A DNA stretch of 64,000 bases from Rhodobacter sp. (GTDB lineage: Bacteria > Pseudomonadota > Alphaproteobacteria > Rhodobacterales > Rhodobacteraceae), in contig JADCDI010000081.1 in NCBI GenBank assembly GCA_020251025.1, forward strand, positions 1 through 64,000, written 5' to 3'. The position numbers were made by a program, and so were the translations under genes. Below are positions 9,688 through 20,473 of this stretch, piece after piece. Each line of letters starts with the position of its first letter. Within the stretch, counting starts at the first letter, position 1. The notes beneath the pieces are model-generated. The model was not told the DNA's origin. It ran no database searches and saw only the letters and a list, made by a program, of their open reading frames with translations.

Positions 9688-10772
9688 CGCTGGACGTGCG
9701 CCTTCGCCACGCTTTTGCGGGCTTTACGCTGGACATCGCCTTTACGGCCCCGGCCGGGGTCACCGCGCTGTTCGGGCGGTCGGGGTCGGGCAAGACCACC
9801 GTGATCAACGCCGTGGCGGGCTTGCTGCGCCCCGATGCGGGCCGCATCGCCAGCGACGGGCGTGTGCTGTTTGACAGTGCAGGCGGCATTGATGTTGCGG
9901 TGCATCGCCGCCGTCTGGGCTATGTGTTTCAGGATGCACGCCTGTTCCCGCATCTGACGGTGCGCCAGAACCTGCTGTACGGCCGGTGGTTTGCACCGCG
10001 CGGGCCAGGCGAGACGCTGGAGCGCGTGCTTGACCTTCTGGGGATCGAGCCGCTTCTTGCCCGCCGCCCCGGTGCCCTTTCCGGCGGAGAGCGCAGCCGG
10101 GTCGCCATAGGCCGCGCGCTGCTGTCCAACCCCGCGCTGCTGCTGATGGACGAGCCGATGGCAGCGCTTGACGAGGCGCGCAAGGCCGAAATCCTGCCCT
10201 ATCTGGAACGGCTGCGCGACGAAACGCAGGTGCCGATCCTGTTTGTAAGCCATGCGCTTGCCGAAGTGGCCAGGCTGGCGACAACACTGGTGGTGCTGGA
10301 GGACGGGCGCGTGCTGCGCGCAGGCCCGGCGCAGGACATCCTGTCAGACCCGGCGGCGGTTCCGGCGCTGGGCATCCGCGAGGCCGGTTCGGTGCTTGCC
10401 GCCCGGCTGGCCCGGCACGAGGCGGACGGGCTTTCGCGGCTGGAAACCCCGGCGGGTCCCTTGTGGCTGCCCCGTGTCGCCGCCGATCCGGGCGCGGTAT
10501 TGCGGGTCCGGATTGCCGCGCAGGACGTGATGCTGGCCCTGACGCGGCCCGAAGGTATCTCGGCGCTGAACATCCTGCCCGCCACCGTCACGGCGGTGCG
10601 GCTGGGCGAGGGGCCGGGGGCCGTGGTGCAACTGCGCGCCGGAGCAGACCTTTTGCTGGCGCGGGTCACGCGCCGCTCGGCCGAGGCCATGGGTCTTGCG
10701 GCGGGAAGGCCGGTCTTCGCGGTGATCAAGTCGGTTTCAGTCGCCCAAAGCGATGTCGGCGGATCAGGCTGA
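9684..10772 (+). CDS. modC: Molybdate ABC transporter ATP-binding protein with C-terminal TOBE/mop domain
   Basis: MTLDVRLRHAF...GRSGSGKTT...LSGGERSRVAIGRALLSNPALLLMDEPMAALD; ATGA overlap with modB. Confidence 0.93.
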   Translation: MTLDVRLRHAFAGFTLDIAFTAPAGVTALFGRSGSGKTTVINAVAGLLRPDAGRIASDGRVLFDSAGGIDVAVHRRRLGYVFQDARLFPHLTVRQNLLYGRWFAPRGPGETLERVLDLLGIEPLLARRPGALSGGERSRVAIGRALLSNPALLLMDEPMAALDEARKAEILPYLERLRDETQVPILFVSHALAEVARLATTLVVLEDGRVLRAGPAQDILSDPAAVPALGIREAGSVLAARLARHEADGLSRLETPAGPLWLPRVAADPGAVLRVRIAAQDVMLALTRPEGISALNILPATVTAVRLGEGPGAVVQLRAGADLLLARVTRRSAEAMGLAAGRPVFAVIKSVSVAQSDVGGSG

Positions 10773-10858
10773 GACCCCTTGCGGCACGGGCGGGGGGGTG
10801 TTGCGGTGTCCGCACGGGCACGGCGATCCGGCAAAGGCCGAAGGCCCCGGGCATTGGG

Positions 10859-11260
10859 TCACGGGCCGGTCTGTGCCCCGGCACCAAGCAGACGGCGCAC
10901 CTCGTTGCGCAATTCGTTAAGTTCGAAGGGTTTCAAGATGAAGCCATCCGCACCAAGCGCCAGCCCCTTGCGCCGTTCGGTTGTTGACCCGCGTGCGGTC
11001 ATCATCAGAATCTTCACATCGCCAAGGGATTTGTCCTGCCGCACGGTGCGGCAGATTTCATACCCCGAAACTTCCGGCAGCATGACATCCAGCAGAACCA
11101 GGTCAGGCCGAAGATCGCGGATGCGCCGCACGGCGTCTGCGCCGTTGCCCACGCGGTCCTGATCCAGTCCTTCGCGGGAAATGACGTACTCAAGTGCGGT
11201 GGCGATGTTGTCATCGTCTTCAACGATCAGGACGCAGCGACGCGGCGGACGCTCGGCCAT
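10859..11260 (-). CDS. Single-domain response regulator (CheY-like)
   Basis: RCVLIVEDDDNIATALEYVISREG...DLVLLDVMLPEVSGYEICRTVRQD...KPFELNEL. Confidence 0.9.
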   Translation of the reverse strand: MAERPPRRCVLIVEDDDNIATALEYVISREGLDQDRVGNGADAVRRIRDLRPDLVLLDVMLPEVSGYEICRTVRQDKSLGDVKILMMTARGSTTERRKGLALGADGFILKPFELNELRNEVRRLLGAGAQTGP

Positions 11261-11397
11261 CTGTCATCCCCCTTTGCCATCCTGCCCGCAAGAAGCACTC
11301 TATGGGTGCGCCTGGCGGGAGTGATGCCTGCCGTTTCCGGCACGAGCCAAAAGCTGGAAAGTCCCGGGCCGGGATCACGCCCGGCCCGGGACAGCCG

Positions 11398-13407
11398 TTA
11401 CCTTGCGGTGTCATCCCCGAAGATGTTCTTCTTGTGGGTCCCGCCGGGCACCAGCAGGGCCCCGATCACAACGGTCATCAGGGCGATGACGATGGGGTAC
11501 CACAACCCGCCATAGACCGATCCGGTCTGCGCCGAGATGGCGAAGGCGGTTGCGGGCATCAGGCCGCCGAACCAGCCGTTGCCGATGTGATAGGGCAGCG
11601 ACAGTCCGGAATAGCGGATCCGGGTCGGGAAGAGTTCGACCAGCATGGCGGCAATCGGGCCGTAGACCATCGTCACCAGAAGGATGAGGTAGGTCAGGAT
11701 GGCAATGATCGTCAGCTTCTGCGCGGTGAAGATGTCAACAAAGTTCACGGCCTTGGCGACCGTGGTATTGTCTGCCGCGACCAGGGGGTATCCTGCCGCC
11801 GCAATCGCCGCGTTCACGGCCTTGGTGAAGGCGGCCGGAACGCCCTTTTCGGCATCAAGGGCGGCTTGTGCCGCGTCGATCGCCGCCGTATCGGTTCCCG
11901 CCTTGGCGGCTTCAAGGGCCGCAGTCAATTCCTTGACCGCAGCGGCATTGGCACTGCCGGAGAAAGAGGCAATCTCCGTCTCGCCGACCTTCACGGTTGC
12001 AATGCTGCCGGCCGGTGCCGCGACGGTCGTGTAGTTGACCGACGACTTCGACAGAAGGGCCTTGGTGATATCGCAGGAGTTCGTGAACTTGGCCGTGCCG
12101 ACCGGGTTGAACTGGAACGAACAGTCCGCCGGGTCTGCCGTCACCACCACGGGAACCTGATGGGCGGCGTGCAGCATCGGGTTGGCGGTTTGCGTCAGCA
12201 GCGGGAACACGAACTGATACGACAGCGCCGCGATCAGACAGCCCGCAAGTATGATCGGCTTGCGTCCGATCCGGTCTGAAAGCGCCCCGAAGAACAGGAA
12301 GCCCCCCGTGCCGATGATCAGCGACCAGGCCACAAAGACATTGGCCGAGAAGGCATCAACCTTGATGACGTTCTGCAGGAAGAACAGCGCATAGAACTGG
12401 CCCGTGTACCACACGACCGCCTGCCCCGCGACCAGACCCAGCAGCGCGATCAGCGCGATCCTGGCGTTCAGCCAGCCCCAGATGACCGCGATCACGACAA
12501 AGGCGATGCCGATGTACATGGCCAGCGACCCGGTCAGCGCGCCGGAGAAGGCCAGCACAAGCATCAGCACCGGCGCGATCAGCAGAACCATGGCGTTGCG
12601 CCCCGGACCGAAAGCCTCACGCAGCGGTGCCTTGGAGGCAGACCCTTCTTCCTTCATCTTCTTGAAGGCCGGGCTCTCGTTCATCTGCAGGCGGATGTAG
12701 AGAGAGATCAGCAGCAGGAAGATCGAGCCAAGGAAGGGGATGCGCCAGCCCCAGGCATTGAATGCCTTCATCATGGCGGGGGTGCCGTCGGCGTTCGTGG
12801 TTGCCACACCTGCCGCATCAAGGACAGGCTGATCGGGGAATGCGCCATTGACATAGCCCTGCACCGAAAGAATGACGATCAGCGACAGCAGCAGGCCCAG
12901 CGTTGCGGTGGTCTGGATGAAGGCCGTAAAGTAACCGCGCTGGTTGGCCGGGGCATGTTCGGCGACATAAACCGCCGCGCCGCCATATTCGCCGCCAAGC
13001 GCCAGACCCTGAAGCATCCGCAGGATGATCAGGATGATGGGGGCCGCAACACCCCAGCTGTAGTAGTTGGGCAGAAGACCGACGAGGAACGTCGACGCAC
13101 CCATGATGACGATGGTCATCAGGAAGGTGTATTTCCGGCCGATCAGGTCGCCCAGCGATCCGAAGACGAGGGCACCGAAGGGGCGCACGATGAAGCCTGC
13201 GGCAAAGGCCAGCAACGCAAAGACGTTGCGCGTTGCTTCCGGGAACGGCGTAAAGAACTGCGCCCCGATGATGGCGGCAAGCGAGCCATAGAGATAGAAG
13301 TCGTACCACTCAAAGATCGTGCCGGCAGAAGAGGCGAGAATGACCTTCTTCTCTTCTGCAGTCATCGGACTTGAGCGATCTCTCACGTTCAGATCGGTCG
13401 TCGCCAT
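11398..13407 (-). CDS. MFS transporter, metabolite:H+ symporter (MHS) type, with a large extracytoplasmic insertion
   Basis: SAGTIFEWYDFYLYGSLAAII...FGSLGDLIGRKYTF; about 160-aa Ala-rich hydrophilic segment (HAAHQVPVVVTADPADCSFQFNPVG...) between TM segments. Start at MATTDLNV. Confidence 0.88.
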   Translation of the reverse strand: MATTDLNVRDRSSPMTAEEKKVILASSAGTIFEWYDFYLYGSLAAIIGAQFFTPFPEATRNVFALLAFAAGFIVRPFGALVFGSLGDLIGRKYTFLMTIVIMGASTFLVGLLPNYYSWGVAAPIILIILRMLQGLALGGEYGGAAVYVAEHAPANQRGYFTAFIQTTATLGLLLSLIVILSVQGYVNGAFPDQPVLDAAGVATTNADGTPAMMKAFNAWGWRIPFLGSIFLLLISLYIRLQMNESPAFKKMKEEGSASKAPLREAFGPGRNAMVLLIAPVLMLVLAFSGALTGSLAMYIGIAFVVIAVIWGWLNARIALIALLGLVAGQAVVWYTGQFYALFFLQNVIKVDAFSANVFVAWSLIIGTGGFLFFGALSDRIGRKPIILAGCLIAALSYQFVFPLLTQTANPMLHAAHQVPVVVTADPADCSFQFNPVGTAKFTNSCDITKALLSKSSVNYTTVAAPAGSIATVKVGETEIASFSGSANAAAVKELTAALEAAKAGTDTAAIDAAQAALDAEKGVPAAFTKAVNAAIAAAGYPLVAADNTTVAKAVNFVDIFTAQKLTIIAILTYLILLVTMVYGPIAAMLVELFPTRIRYSGLSLPYHIGNGWFGGLMPATAFAISAQTGSVYGGLWYPIVIALMTVVIGALLVPGGTHKKNIFGDDTAR

Positions 13408-13617
13408 CAGGCGTCCTCCTTGTTGCATGGTCTCTTGGACCAACCCTTGTCCCTCTTGCCGCCCTTTGCTGCGGCTGCCGTCCCCCGGGCGGTTGCCCGC
13501 AAAAGAATCTTGCGATGCCCGGGGCCATCCGGCGTCCCGCTTGCGCGATCCGCCTGTCGTTCTTCATGCCCGCGACCGGAACCGCCCCGGACGCGGGCCT
13601 TGCCGTTACTGCGCCGA

Positions 13618-13926
13618 TCACGCCGGCACGCTTGCCAGCGTCCTGCGGATCGCCGCGATGGGTGCTGTCGCATCGACCCGCCCCAGACGGGCGCGCTTGC
13701 CGTAATCTGCGATCAGCGGTGCCGCCTGCGCGCGCCAGGCCTGCGGTCCGGCACGCACCGATTTGCCCGGTGGTCCGGCCCGCAGGGCCGCACTCTCCGG
13801 ATCGCCCGCACAGGGATGGATCAGACCGCCGTCCTTTTCGGGCGGGCGCGTCCGGGTTTCCCTTCCGGCACCCGGGGTCCCCGACAGGGTCACGACGGCG
13901 GGCAAGGCAAGGATGCTGCCATCCAT
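13618..13926 (-). CDS. Hypothetical protein between acs and the MFS gene
   Basis: 102-aa ORF co-oriented with acs, 1 nt from its stop; no recognised family. Confidence 0.3.
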   Translation of the reverse strand: MDGSILALPAVVTLSGTPGAGRETRTRPPEKDGGLIHPCAGDPESAALRAGPPGKSVRAGPQAWRAQAAPLIADYGKRARLGRVDATAPIAAIRRTLASVPA

Positions 13927-13927
13927 C

Positions 13928-15892
13928 TCAGGCCCGGTTCATCCGGTTTTCGATCAGGTCCTGCACCACCGTCGGGTCGGCCAGCGTCGAGGTATCGCCC
14001 AGTGCGGCAAAATCATTCTCGGCGATCTTGCGCAGGATGCGCCGCATGATCTTGCCGGACCGGGTTTTCGGCAGGCCGGGGGCCCACTGGATCAGGTCCG
14101 GCTTGGCGATGGGGCCGATCTCGGTCCGCACCCAGGCTTCCAGCTCTTTCTTCAGGGCGTCCGTCGGCTCTACCCCGTTCATCAGCGTGACATAAGCATA
14201 GATGCCCTGGCCCTTGATGTCGTGGGGATAGCCCACGACGGCGCTTTCAGCGACCTTTGGATGCGCGACAAGCGCCGATTCAACCTCGGCCGTGCCCATC
14301 CGGTGACCCGAGACATTGATCACATCGTCGACCCGCCCGGTGATCCAGTAATAGCCGTCGGCATCGCGCCTGCAGCCATCCCCGGTAAAGTAGTAGCCGC
14401 GATACTGCGCGAAATAGGCGTCTTCAAAGCGCTGATGGTCGCCCCAAAGGGTGCGCATCTGGCCTGGCCAGCTGTCAGCGATACACAGGACACCTTCGGC
14501 TTCGGTCGCCTCCTGCACCCTGGCGGTGGCCGGATCCAGGATCACGGGTTTCACACCGAAGAAGGGTTTCGTGGCCGAGCCGGGCTTTTGCGGAATGGCA
14601 CCCGGCAGAGGCGTGATCATATGCCCGCCGGTTTCGGTCTGCCAGAAGGTATCCACGATCGGGCAGCGGCCCTTGCCGACATGGATGTTGTACCAGTTCC
14701 AGGCCTCGGGGTTGATCGGCTCGCCCACCGACCCCAGCACGCGGAGCGATGAAAGATCGTGTTTTTCCACCCACTGCGGGCCAAGCCCCATAAGCGAACG
14801 GATCGCCGTCGGGGCCGTGTAGAACTGCGACACCTTATGCCTGGCGCAAACCTCCCAGAACCGCCCCGCATCGGGGTAGGTCGGCACGCCTTCGAACATC
14901 ACCGTCGTCGCGCCGTTCGCAAGCGGGCCATAGATGATATAGCTGTGGCCCGTGACCCAGCCCACATCGGCGGTGCACCAGAAGATATCGCCCGGCTTGT
15001 AATCAAAGGTCAGCTGATGCGTCATCGCGGCATAAACCAGATACCCGCCAGAGGTGTGCAGAACCCCCTTGGGCTTTCCGGTGGACCCCGAGGTGTAAAG
15101 AATGAAAAGCGGATCTTCCGCCCCGATCTCGGCATAGGCGCAGTAGGGGGCGGCGGCTGCCATTTCCGCCTTCACGTCGAAGTCGCGGCCCGGCGTCCAG
15201 CTGGTCTGATCGCCGGTGTGCTTGACCACAAGGCATTTCACATGGTCGTCGCAATGCAGCAGCGCCGCATCGGCATTTGATTTCAGCGCGGTCTTCTTGC
15301 CGCCGCGCGGCGCGAAATCAGCCGTGATTACGATCCTGGCATCGGAATCATTGATCCGGTTTGCCAGGGCGTCGGGCGAAAACCCTGCAAAGACAATGGA
15401 ATGAACCGCCCCGATCCGCGCGCAGGCCAGCATCGCATAGGCGGCTTCGGGGATCATCGGAAGGTACAGCACGACACGGTCGCCCTTGCGCACGCCGTGG
15501 GATTTCAGCACGTTCGCCATTCGGCAGACGTTTTCCAGAAGTTCGACATAGCTGATGTGCCGGGCCGGGGTTCTGGGATCATCCGGTTCCCAGATGATTG
15601 CGGTCTGGTTGCCCCGCAGCGCGACATGGCGGTCAACGCAGTTGGCCGCAACGTTAAGCGAGCCGTCTTCGAACCACTTGATCGAAACCCGGCCATAGGT
15701 GAAGTCGCAGTTCTTGATCCTGGTCGGGCTTTTGATCCAGTCGATGCGGTCCGCCTCGCGTGCCCAGAACCCCTCGGGGTCGGCAACCGAGGCGGCATAC
15801 ATGGCTTCGTACTTCGCGCCATCGACATGGGCACGGGCCACGAACTCGGCCGACGCCGGGTATATTCCGGCCAAATGTGACTGGTCCTGCAT
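13928..15892 (-). CDS. acs: Acetyl-CoA synthetase
   Basis: [68 protein letters not shown]-terminal [19 protein letters not shown]. Start at MQDQSHLAG. Confidence 0.97.
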   Translation of the reverse strand: MQDQSHLAGIYPASAEFVARAHVDGAKYEAMYAASVADPEGFWAREADRIDWIKSPTRIKNCDFTYGRVSIKWFEDGSLNVAANCVDRHVALRGNQTAIIWEPDDPRTPARHISYVELLENVCRMANVLKSHGVRKGDRVVLYLPMIPEAAYAMLACARIGAVHSIVFAGFSPDALANRINDSDARIVITADFAPRGGKKTALKSNADAALLHCDDHVKCLVVKHTGDQTSWTPGRDFDVKAEMAAAAPYCAYAEIGAEDPLFILYTSGSTGKPKGVLHTSGGYLVYAAMTHQLTFDYKPGDIFWCTADVGWVTGHSYIIYGPLANGATTVMFEGVPTYPDAGRFWEVCARHKVSQFYTAPTAIRSLMGLGPQWVEKHDLSSLRVLGSVGEPINPEAWNWYNIHVGKGRCPIVDTFWQTETGGHMITPLPGAIPQKPGSATKPFFGVKPVILDPATARVQEATEAEGVLCIADSWPGQMRTLWGDHQRFEDAYFAQYRGYYFTGDGCRRDADGYYWITGRVDDVINVSGHRMGTAEVESALVAHPKVAESAVVGYPHDIKGQGIYAYVTLMNGVEPTDALKKELEAWVRTEIGPIAKPDLIQWAPGLPKTRSGKIMRRILRKIAENDFAALGDTSTLADPTVVQDLIENRMNRA

Positions 15893-15975
15893 CGCTACCC
15901 TCCTTTTGCGGCATCTGACCGCAGCCTGACCGGCAAACCGCACCGCAGCCTTCGCAAGGCGATGTTAAACCATTC

Positions 15976-16030
15976 GTCAATTTTTTGCTATCTCTTTTTA
16001 AAATAAGGTTTTTTCTGTAAAAAAATTGAC
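15976..16030. promoter_or_regulatory. Inverted repeat in the AT-rich region upstream of acs
   Basis: GTCAATTTTTT (15976-15986) and AAAAAATTGAC (16020-16030), perfect 11-bp arms, 33-nt spacer; AT-rich against local GC-rich DNA. Confidence 0.5.
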
Positions 16031-16617
16031 TGGCACGGGTCAGAACTGAAAATATCGGCCAGGGGCGGCGAAGATTTGCGGCAGTTTTCATCAATTTGCC
16101 TGTCAAGGCCACAGCCGGTGCCGCCGCCCCAAATCCGGCTGGCGCGGCGGGCAGGGCGCAATGCGCCGCGCGGCGCGTCAGAAGGCCGCCCTGCACCGAG
16201 TCGCTTCTGGCCCGCCACGTCGGGACAGATCATGCCGCAGGCCGGGGCGCTTGCGGCTGGGCTGCAGTCCCGACCGAAATCGGAGGCAACGGCAGCTTGC
16301 GTGCGGCCGGTCAGACCCGGGAACAAAAGGCCCAAGATCATGTCCCACGAGGTGGTGCAGCTTCTGGTGCCCCCCATGATCCCGGACTTGCCCGGGCTGG
16401 TCATGCACCGGGGACTGCCCGCAGCACGACAATGGCAGTGGGCAAAAGCAGAAACTGGTCCGGGGGACCAATTTCCTGACGAAAGCGCATCGGGGCGATG
16501 GTTTCAGGGGACATGCAGCGGGCAGCCTGCCCGGCCGCGTTAACATTGCGTTAGGGATATTGCTGCCATTCTTGTAACGGCGGCGGTGCGGGCGGCCGGA
16601 AACGGGGTTGAAACGCT

Positions 16618-17802
16618 GTGCCTCATCTGTCCGCAGACACGGATACGGGCGATGCCGGCATGGGCCTTTCTTACCGCAAGTCTGTTCAGGCGCGGCATGG
16701 CGACGGGCCGCAGCGCGGACAGAATCCGCAGGATGCGCCGCCCTGCTGGCACCGGTGGCGCCGATGGCTTTGCGTTCGGCTGAGTCTTGTCCTTGCCTGT
16801 CTTTGGGCAGGCCCGTCCCTGGCCGAAACGCTGCGTGTCGCCACCTTTCACGCCGAACTGTCGCGGGACGGGCCGGGGCTTTTGCTGCGCGACATCCTGC
16901 GGTCAGACCCGCAGGTCGAGGCTGCGGCACGGGTCATCGCCTTTGCCGATCCCGATGTGCTGGTGTTGCTTGGCATCGATTACGACCATGGTCTTGTGGC
17001 GCTGGGTGCCTTTGCTGATCGTGTGGCCGCCGCAGGCAGCGTTTATCCCCACCGCTTTGCCCTGCGCCCGAACACCGGGTACGCGACCGGCCTCGACATG
17101 GATGGGGATGGTCGCCTGGGCGGCCCCCGCGATGCCCAGGGTTATGGCCGCTTCGCGGGCGAAGGCGGAATGGCGGTACTGTCGCGCCTTTCCATCGATC
17201 CGGCCGGGGTGCGGGACCTGTCGGGCCTGCTCTGGCGCGATCTGCCGGGGGCGATCCTGCCGGACGGCATGGAACCGCAGGTGGCAGAGGCCCAACGCCT
17301 GTCCACAACCGGGCACTGGGATGTGCCGGTCCGGCTTGCCGGGGGCGGCACCTTGCGCCTGCTGGCCTGGCACGCGACCCCGCCGGTGTTCGACGGCCCC
17401 GAAGACCGCAACGGGCGACGCAACCATGACGAGGCGGCGTTGTGGCTGCGCCTGCTGGACGGCGCCTTGCCCGATGCCCCGCCCGCACCGCCCTTTGTCC
17501 TTCTGGGGGATGCCAACATGGACCCGGACCGCAGCGAGGGCCGGCCCGCCGCCCTGCGCCTGCTGCTGGCGCATCCCGGCCTGCAAGACCCCCGTCCCGA
17601 AGGCGCGGGCGGCATGGCGACGGCGGATTTCGCCGAAGCGGGCGGTCCGGGCCGGATGCGCGCAGATTACGTGCTGCCCTCTGCCGGGCTGACCGTGCGC
17701 GCCTCGGGCGTGGTCTGGCCCGAAGAAGGGGACCCGTTTCTGCCCGTTGTAAAGGCCGCCTCGCGGCACCGGCTTGTCTGGGTGGACATCGAAACGGACT
17801 GA
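16618..17802 (+). CDS. Secreted endonuclease/exonuclease/phosphatase family protein
   Basis: Signal-like LCVRLSLVLACLWAGPSLAETLRVATFHAEL; LLGDANMDPDRSEGRPAALRLLLAHPGLQDP; C-terminal ASRHRLVWVDIE. Start uncertain. Confidence 0.75.
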   Translation: MPHLSADTDTGDAGMGLSYRKSVQARHGDGPQRGQNPQDAPPCWHRWRRWLCVRLSLVLACLWAGPSLAETLRVATFHAELSRDGPGLLLRDILRSDPQVEAAARVIAFADPDVLVLLGIDYDHGLVALGAFADRVAAAGSVYPHRFALRPNTGYATGLDMDGDGRLGGPRDAQGYGRFAGEGGMAVLSRLSIDPAGVRDLSGLLWRDLPGAILPDGMEPQVAEAQRLSTTGHWDVPVRLAGGGTLRLLAWHATPPVFDGPEDRNGRRNHDEAALWLRLLDGALPDAPPAPPFVLLGDANMDPDRSEGRPAALRLLLAHPGLQDPRPEGAGGMATADFAEAGGPGRMRADYVLPSAGLTVRASGVVWPEEGDPFLPVVKAASRHRLVWVDIETD

Positions 17803-17873
17803 CGGGCGCTTGACCCTTGCGCGCCCTTTGGCTAGGCCCCGGGCACAGTCAATCAACCCACCGGGGGCGCATC

Positions 17874-18989
17874 TTGGCCAATCCTTCCCTTCTTGTCCTG
17901 CCGGGCGACGGCATCGGCCCCGAAGTCATGGCCGAGGTGAAAAAGATCATCCACTGGTTCGGCGCAAGGCGCGGCATCCATTTCGACGTGACCGAAGACC
18001 TGGTCGGCGGTGCGGCCTATGATGTGCATGGCGTGCCGCTGTCGGATGCGACGATGCAAAAGGCGATGGCGGTGGATGCCGTTCTGCTGGGTGCCGTGGG
18101 CGGGCCGAAGTACGACGTGCTGGATTTCAGCGTGAAGCCCGAACGCGGCCTGTTGCGCCTGCGCAAGGAGATGGACCTGTTTTCCAACCTGCGCCCGGCA
18201 CGGTGCTTTGATGCCCTAGCCGATTTTTCCAGCCTGAAGAAAGAGGTTGTCGCCGGCCTTGACATCGTCATCGTCCGCGAACTGACGGGCGGCGTCTATT
18301 TCGGCGAGCCGCGCGGCATCTTCCCGGACAATGAGGGCGGGCGCGTCGGCGTGAACACGCAGCGCTACACCACGAACGAGATCCGCCGCGTGGCCCGATC
18401 CGCCTTTGAACTGGCTCGCCGGCGGTCGAACAGGGTCTGTTCGATGGAAAAGGCCAATGTCATGGAATCGGGCATCCTGTGGCGCGAGGAGGTGCAGTGG
18501 GTGCATGACCACGAATACCCCGATGTCGCGCTGTCGCATATGTATGCCGACAACGGCGCCATGCAGCTTGTGCGCTGGCCCAAGCAGTTCGATGTGATCG
18601 TGACCGACAACCTGTTCGGTGACGTGCTGTCGGATTGCGCCGCGATGCTGACGGGATCGCTGGGGATGCTGCCCTCGGCCAGCCTGGGGGCCATTGGCCC
18701 CAATGGCCGTCCAAAGGCGCTGTACGAGCCGGTCCATGGCTCGGCCCCGGATATCGCCGGCACGGGCAAGGCCAACCCGATTGCCTGCATCCTGAGTTTT
18801 GCCATGGCGCTGCGCTATTCCTTCGATCTGGGGGCAGAGGCGGCGCGGGTCGAGGCGGCGGTGGAAAAGGTGCTGGCGGACGGCGTGCGCACCGCCGATC
18901 TGATGGGGCCCGAAGGCGGCACGCCTGTCAGCACCACCGGAATGGGCGCGGCGGTGATCGCGGCACTGGACGCACGCCTTGAGGCCTGA
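17874..18989 (+). CDS. leuB: 3-isopropylmalate dehydrogenase
   Basis: [21 protein letters not shown]...GAVGGPKYD...[14 protein letters not shown]...[30 protein letters not shown] start proposed. Confidence 0.96.
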   Translation: MANPSLLVLPGDGIGPEVMAEVKKIIHWFGARRGIHFDVTEDLVGGAAYDVHGVPLSDATMQKAMAVDAVLLGAVGGPKYDVLDFSVKPERGLLRLRKEMDLFSNLRPARCFDALADFSSLKKEVVAGLDIVIVRELTGGVYFGEPRGIFPDNEGGRVGVNTQRYTTNEIRRVARSAFELARRRSNRVCSMEKANVMESGILWREEVQWVHDHEYPDVALSHMYADNGAMQLVRWPKQFDVIVTDNLFGDVLSDCAAMLTGSLGMLPSASLGAIGPNGRPKALYEPVHGSAPDIAGTGKANPIACILSFAMALRYSFDLGAEAARVEAAVEKVLADGVRTADLMGPEGGTPVSTTGMGAAVIAALDARLEA

Positions 18990-19128
18990 CGGCAGGGCAA
19001 AGGGGGGCCGCGCCGACCTTGCCGCCCCCTTTACCCGTCTGTCCCGCCTTGCAGTCCGCCCCGCGTCAAGCGAAAGTGACGCACAGGTTTCTGCCGGGTG
19101 ACGGCCCCCGGAACAAGGCAATCCTCCC

Positions 19129-20097
19129 GTGGTGTTTCACAAGACGAACCTCAACGGCGCATTGATGTCGCTTGCGGCCTTTGGCCTTTATGCAACGCAT
19201 GATGCGGTGGTGAAGTTTCTTGGCGCACAGTATTCGCCGTTCCAGGTCATCTTTTTCAGCGTTCTTCTGGGCTTTCCCTTCGTCACGCTGATGCTGCTGC
19301 GCGACAAGACCGACGGCAACCTGCGCCCGCGCCAGCCGGTTTGGGTGTGGATCCGCACGATTGCGGCGATCGTCAACGTCGTGTCGGGCTTTTATGCCTT
19401 TTCCGTCCTGCCGCTGGCGCAGGCCTATGCGGTGTTCTTTGCCATGCCGCTGATGATCACCCTGATGGCGATACCGCTTTTGGGTGAAAAGGTGGGCATC
19501 CGGCGCGGGCTGGCCGTGGTTGTCGGCCTGATCGGCGTCATCGTGGTGCTGCGGCCCGGGCAGGTGCCGCTGGGCCTGGGCCAGCTTGCGGCGCTGGTGG
19601 CCGCCACGACCGGCGCGCTGGTGTCGGTGATCGTGCGCAAGATCGGGCGGGATGAGCGGTCTGCCGTGCTGATGCTGTATCCGATGATGGCGAATTTCGT
19701 GGCGTCGGGGGTGATGATGCCCTTTGTCTACCGCCCGATGCCGCTGGAACATTTCGGCCTGCTGGTGCTGATGTCCTTTCTGGGCTTTGTGGCGGCCATG
19801 CTGGTGATCCAGGCCTATCGCGCGGCACCCGCCGTCATCGTGGCACCGATGCAGTATTCGCAGATCATCTGGGCCGTGCTCTACGGCTGGCTGTTCTTTT
19901 CCGAGACGGTCGATCTGATGACCGCCGCCGGCACCGCGATCATCATCGCCAGCGGCGTCTACATCGTGCTGCGCGAGGGTGGCGGCAAGGTGGAAACCAC
20001 CCACCCCGTCAGCCTGTCACGCGCGCGCCCCGAGACGGGCGTCATGCCGCGCGTCGCCACGCCGTCCGGAAAGGGGCCGCGCGACCAGGGCGAATAG
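19129..20097 (+). CDS. DMT superfamily (EamA) transporter
   Basis: Ten hydrophobic segments; FSVLPLAQAYAVFFAMPLMITLMAIPLLGEKVGIRR typical of EamA repeats. Confidence 0.88.
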   Translation: MVFHKTNLNGALMSLAAFGLYATHDAVVKFLGAQYSPFQVIFFSVLLGFPFVTLMLLRDKTDGNLRPRQPVWVWIRTIAAIVNVVSGFYAFSVLPLAQAYAVFFAMPLMITLMAIPLLGEKVGIRRGLAVVVGLIGVIVVLRPGQVPLGLGQLAALVAATTGALVSVIVRKIGRDERSAVLMLYPMMANFVASGVMMPFVYRPMPLEHFGLLVLMSFLGFVAAMLVIQAYRAAPAVIVAPMQYSQIIWAVLYGWLFFSETVDLMTAAGTAIIIASGVYIVLREGGGKVETTHPVSLSRARPETGVMPRVATPSGKGPRDQGE

Positions 20098-20151
20098 CCG
20101 CCCGCGCCCCCTTGCAATGCCCCGGCGTTCGGTTTAACCCCCAGCATCGGT

Positions 20152-20228
20152 CGGAGCGTAGCGCAGCCTGGTAGCGCACCTGCTTCGGGAGCAGGGGGCC
20201 GGAGGTTCGAATCCTCTCGCTCCGACCA
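20152..20228 (+). tRNA. tRNA-Pro (anticodon CGG)
   Basis: Acceptor CGGAGCG/CGCTCCG, anticodon arm CCTGC-TTCGGGA-GCAGG, T arm GGAGG-TTCGAAT-CCTCT, encoded CCA. Confidence 0.96.
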
Positions 20229-20473
20229 AGAATTCCCGACATTTGCCTGAACCCAATCCCACGACGGGACGCTACGTGTAGAGCTTCCGCGCACGCGATA
20301 CGGACATGGCAATGGATTCTTGGGTTTTGGTCGTCGTTGCCGCAAGGGGCGAATGACCACGGTTAAATCTAAAATGAGGCTCGGACTGGACACAGAAACA
20401 CACATAATGTATCGGTACTGTCGCCACATCTACACAACATGCTGTGCGTTGAGATGGATTTGAAGAGGTACCT

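Noticed and set aside
13407-13673. Arg-rich minus-strand ORF upstream of the MFS gene
   Set aside because: No family resemblance, low-complexity composition and alternative overlapping frames in the same DNA.
16540-16565. CtrA-like site TTAA-N7-TTAG (GTTAACATTGCGTTAGG) upstream of the endonuclease/exonuclease/phosphatase gene
   Set aside because: One mismatch to the full TTAA-N7-TTAA motif and no supporting context; such matches can occur by chance.
18990-19040. AAAGGGGG...CCCCCTTT inverted repeat after leuB as a terminator
   Set aside because: Long loop and no clear T tract; too weak to list as a feature.
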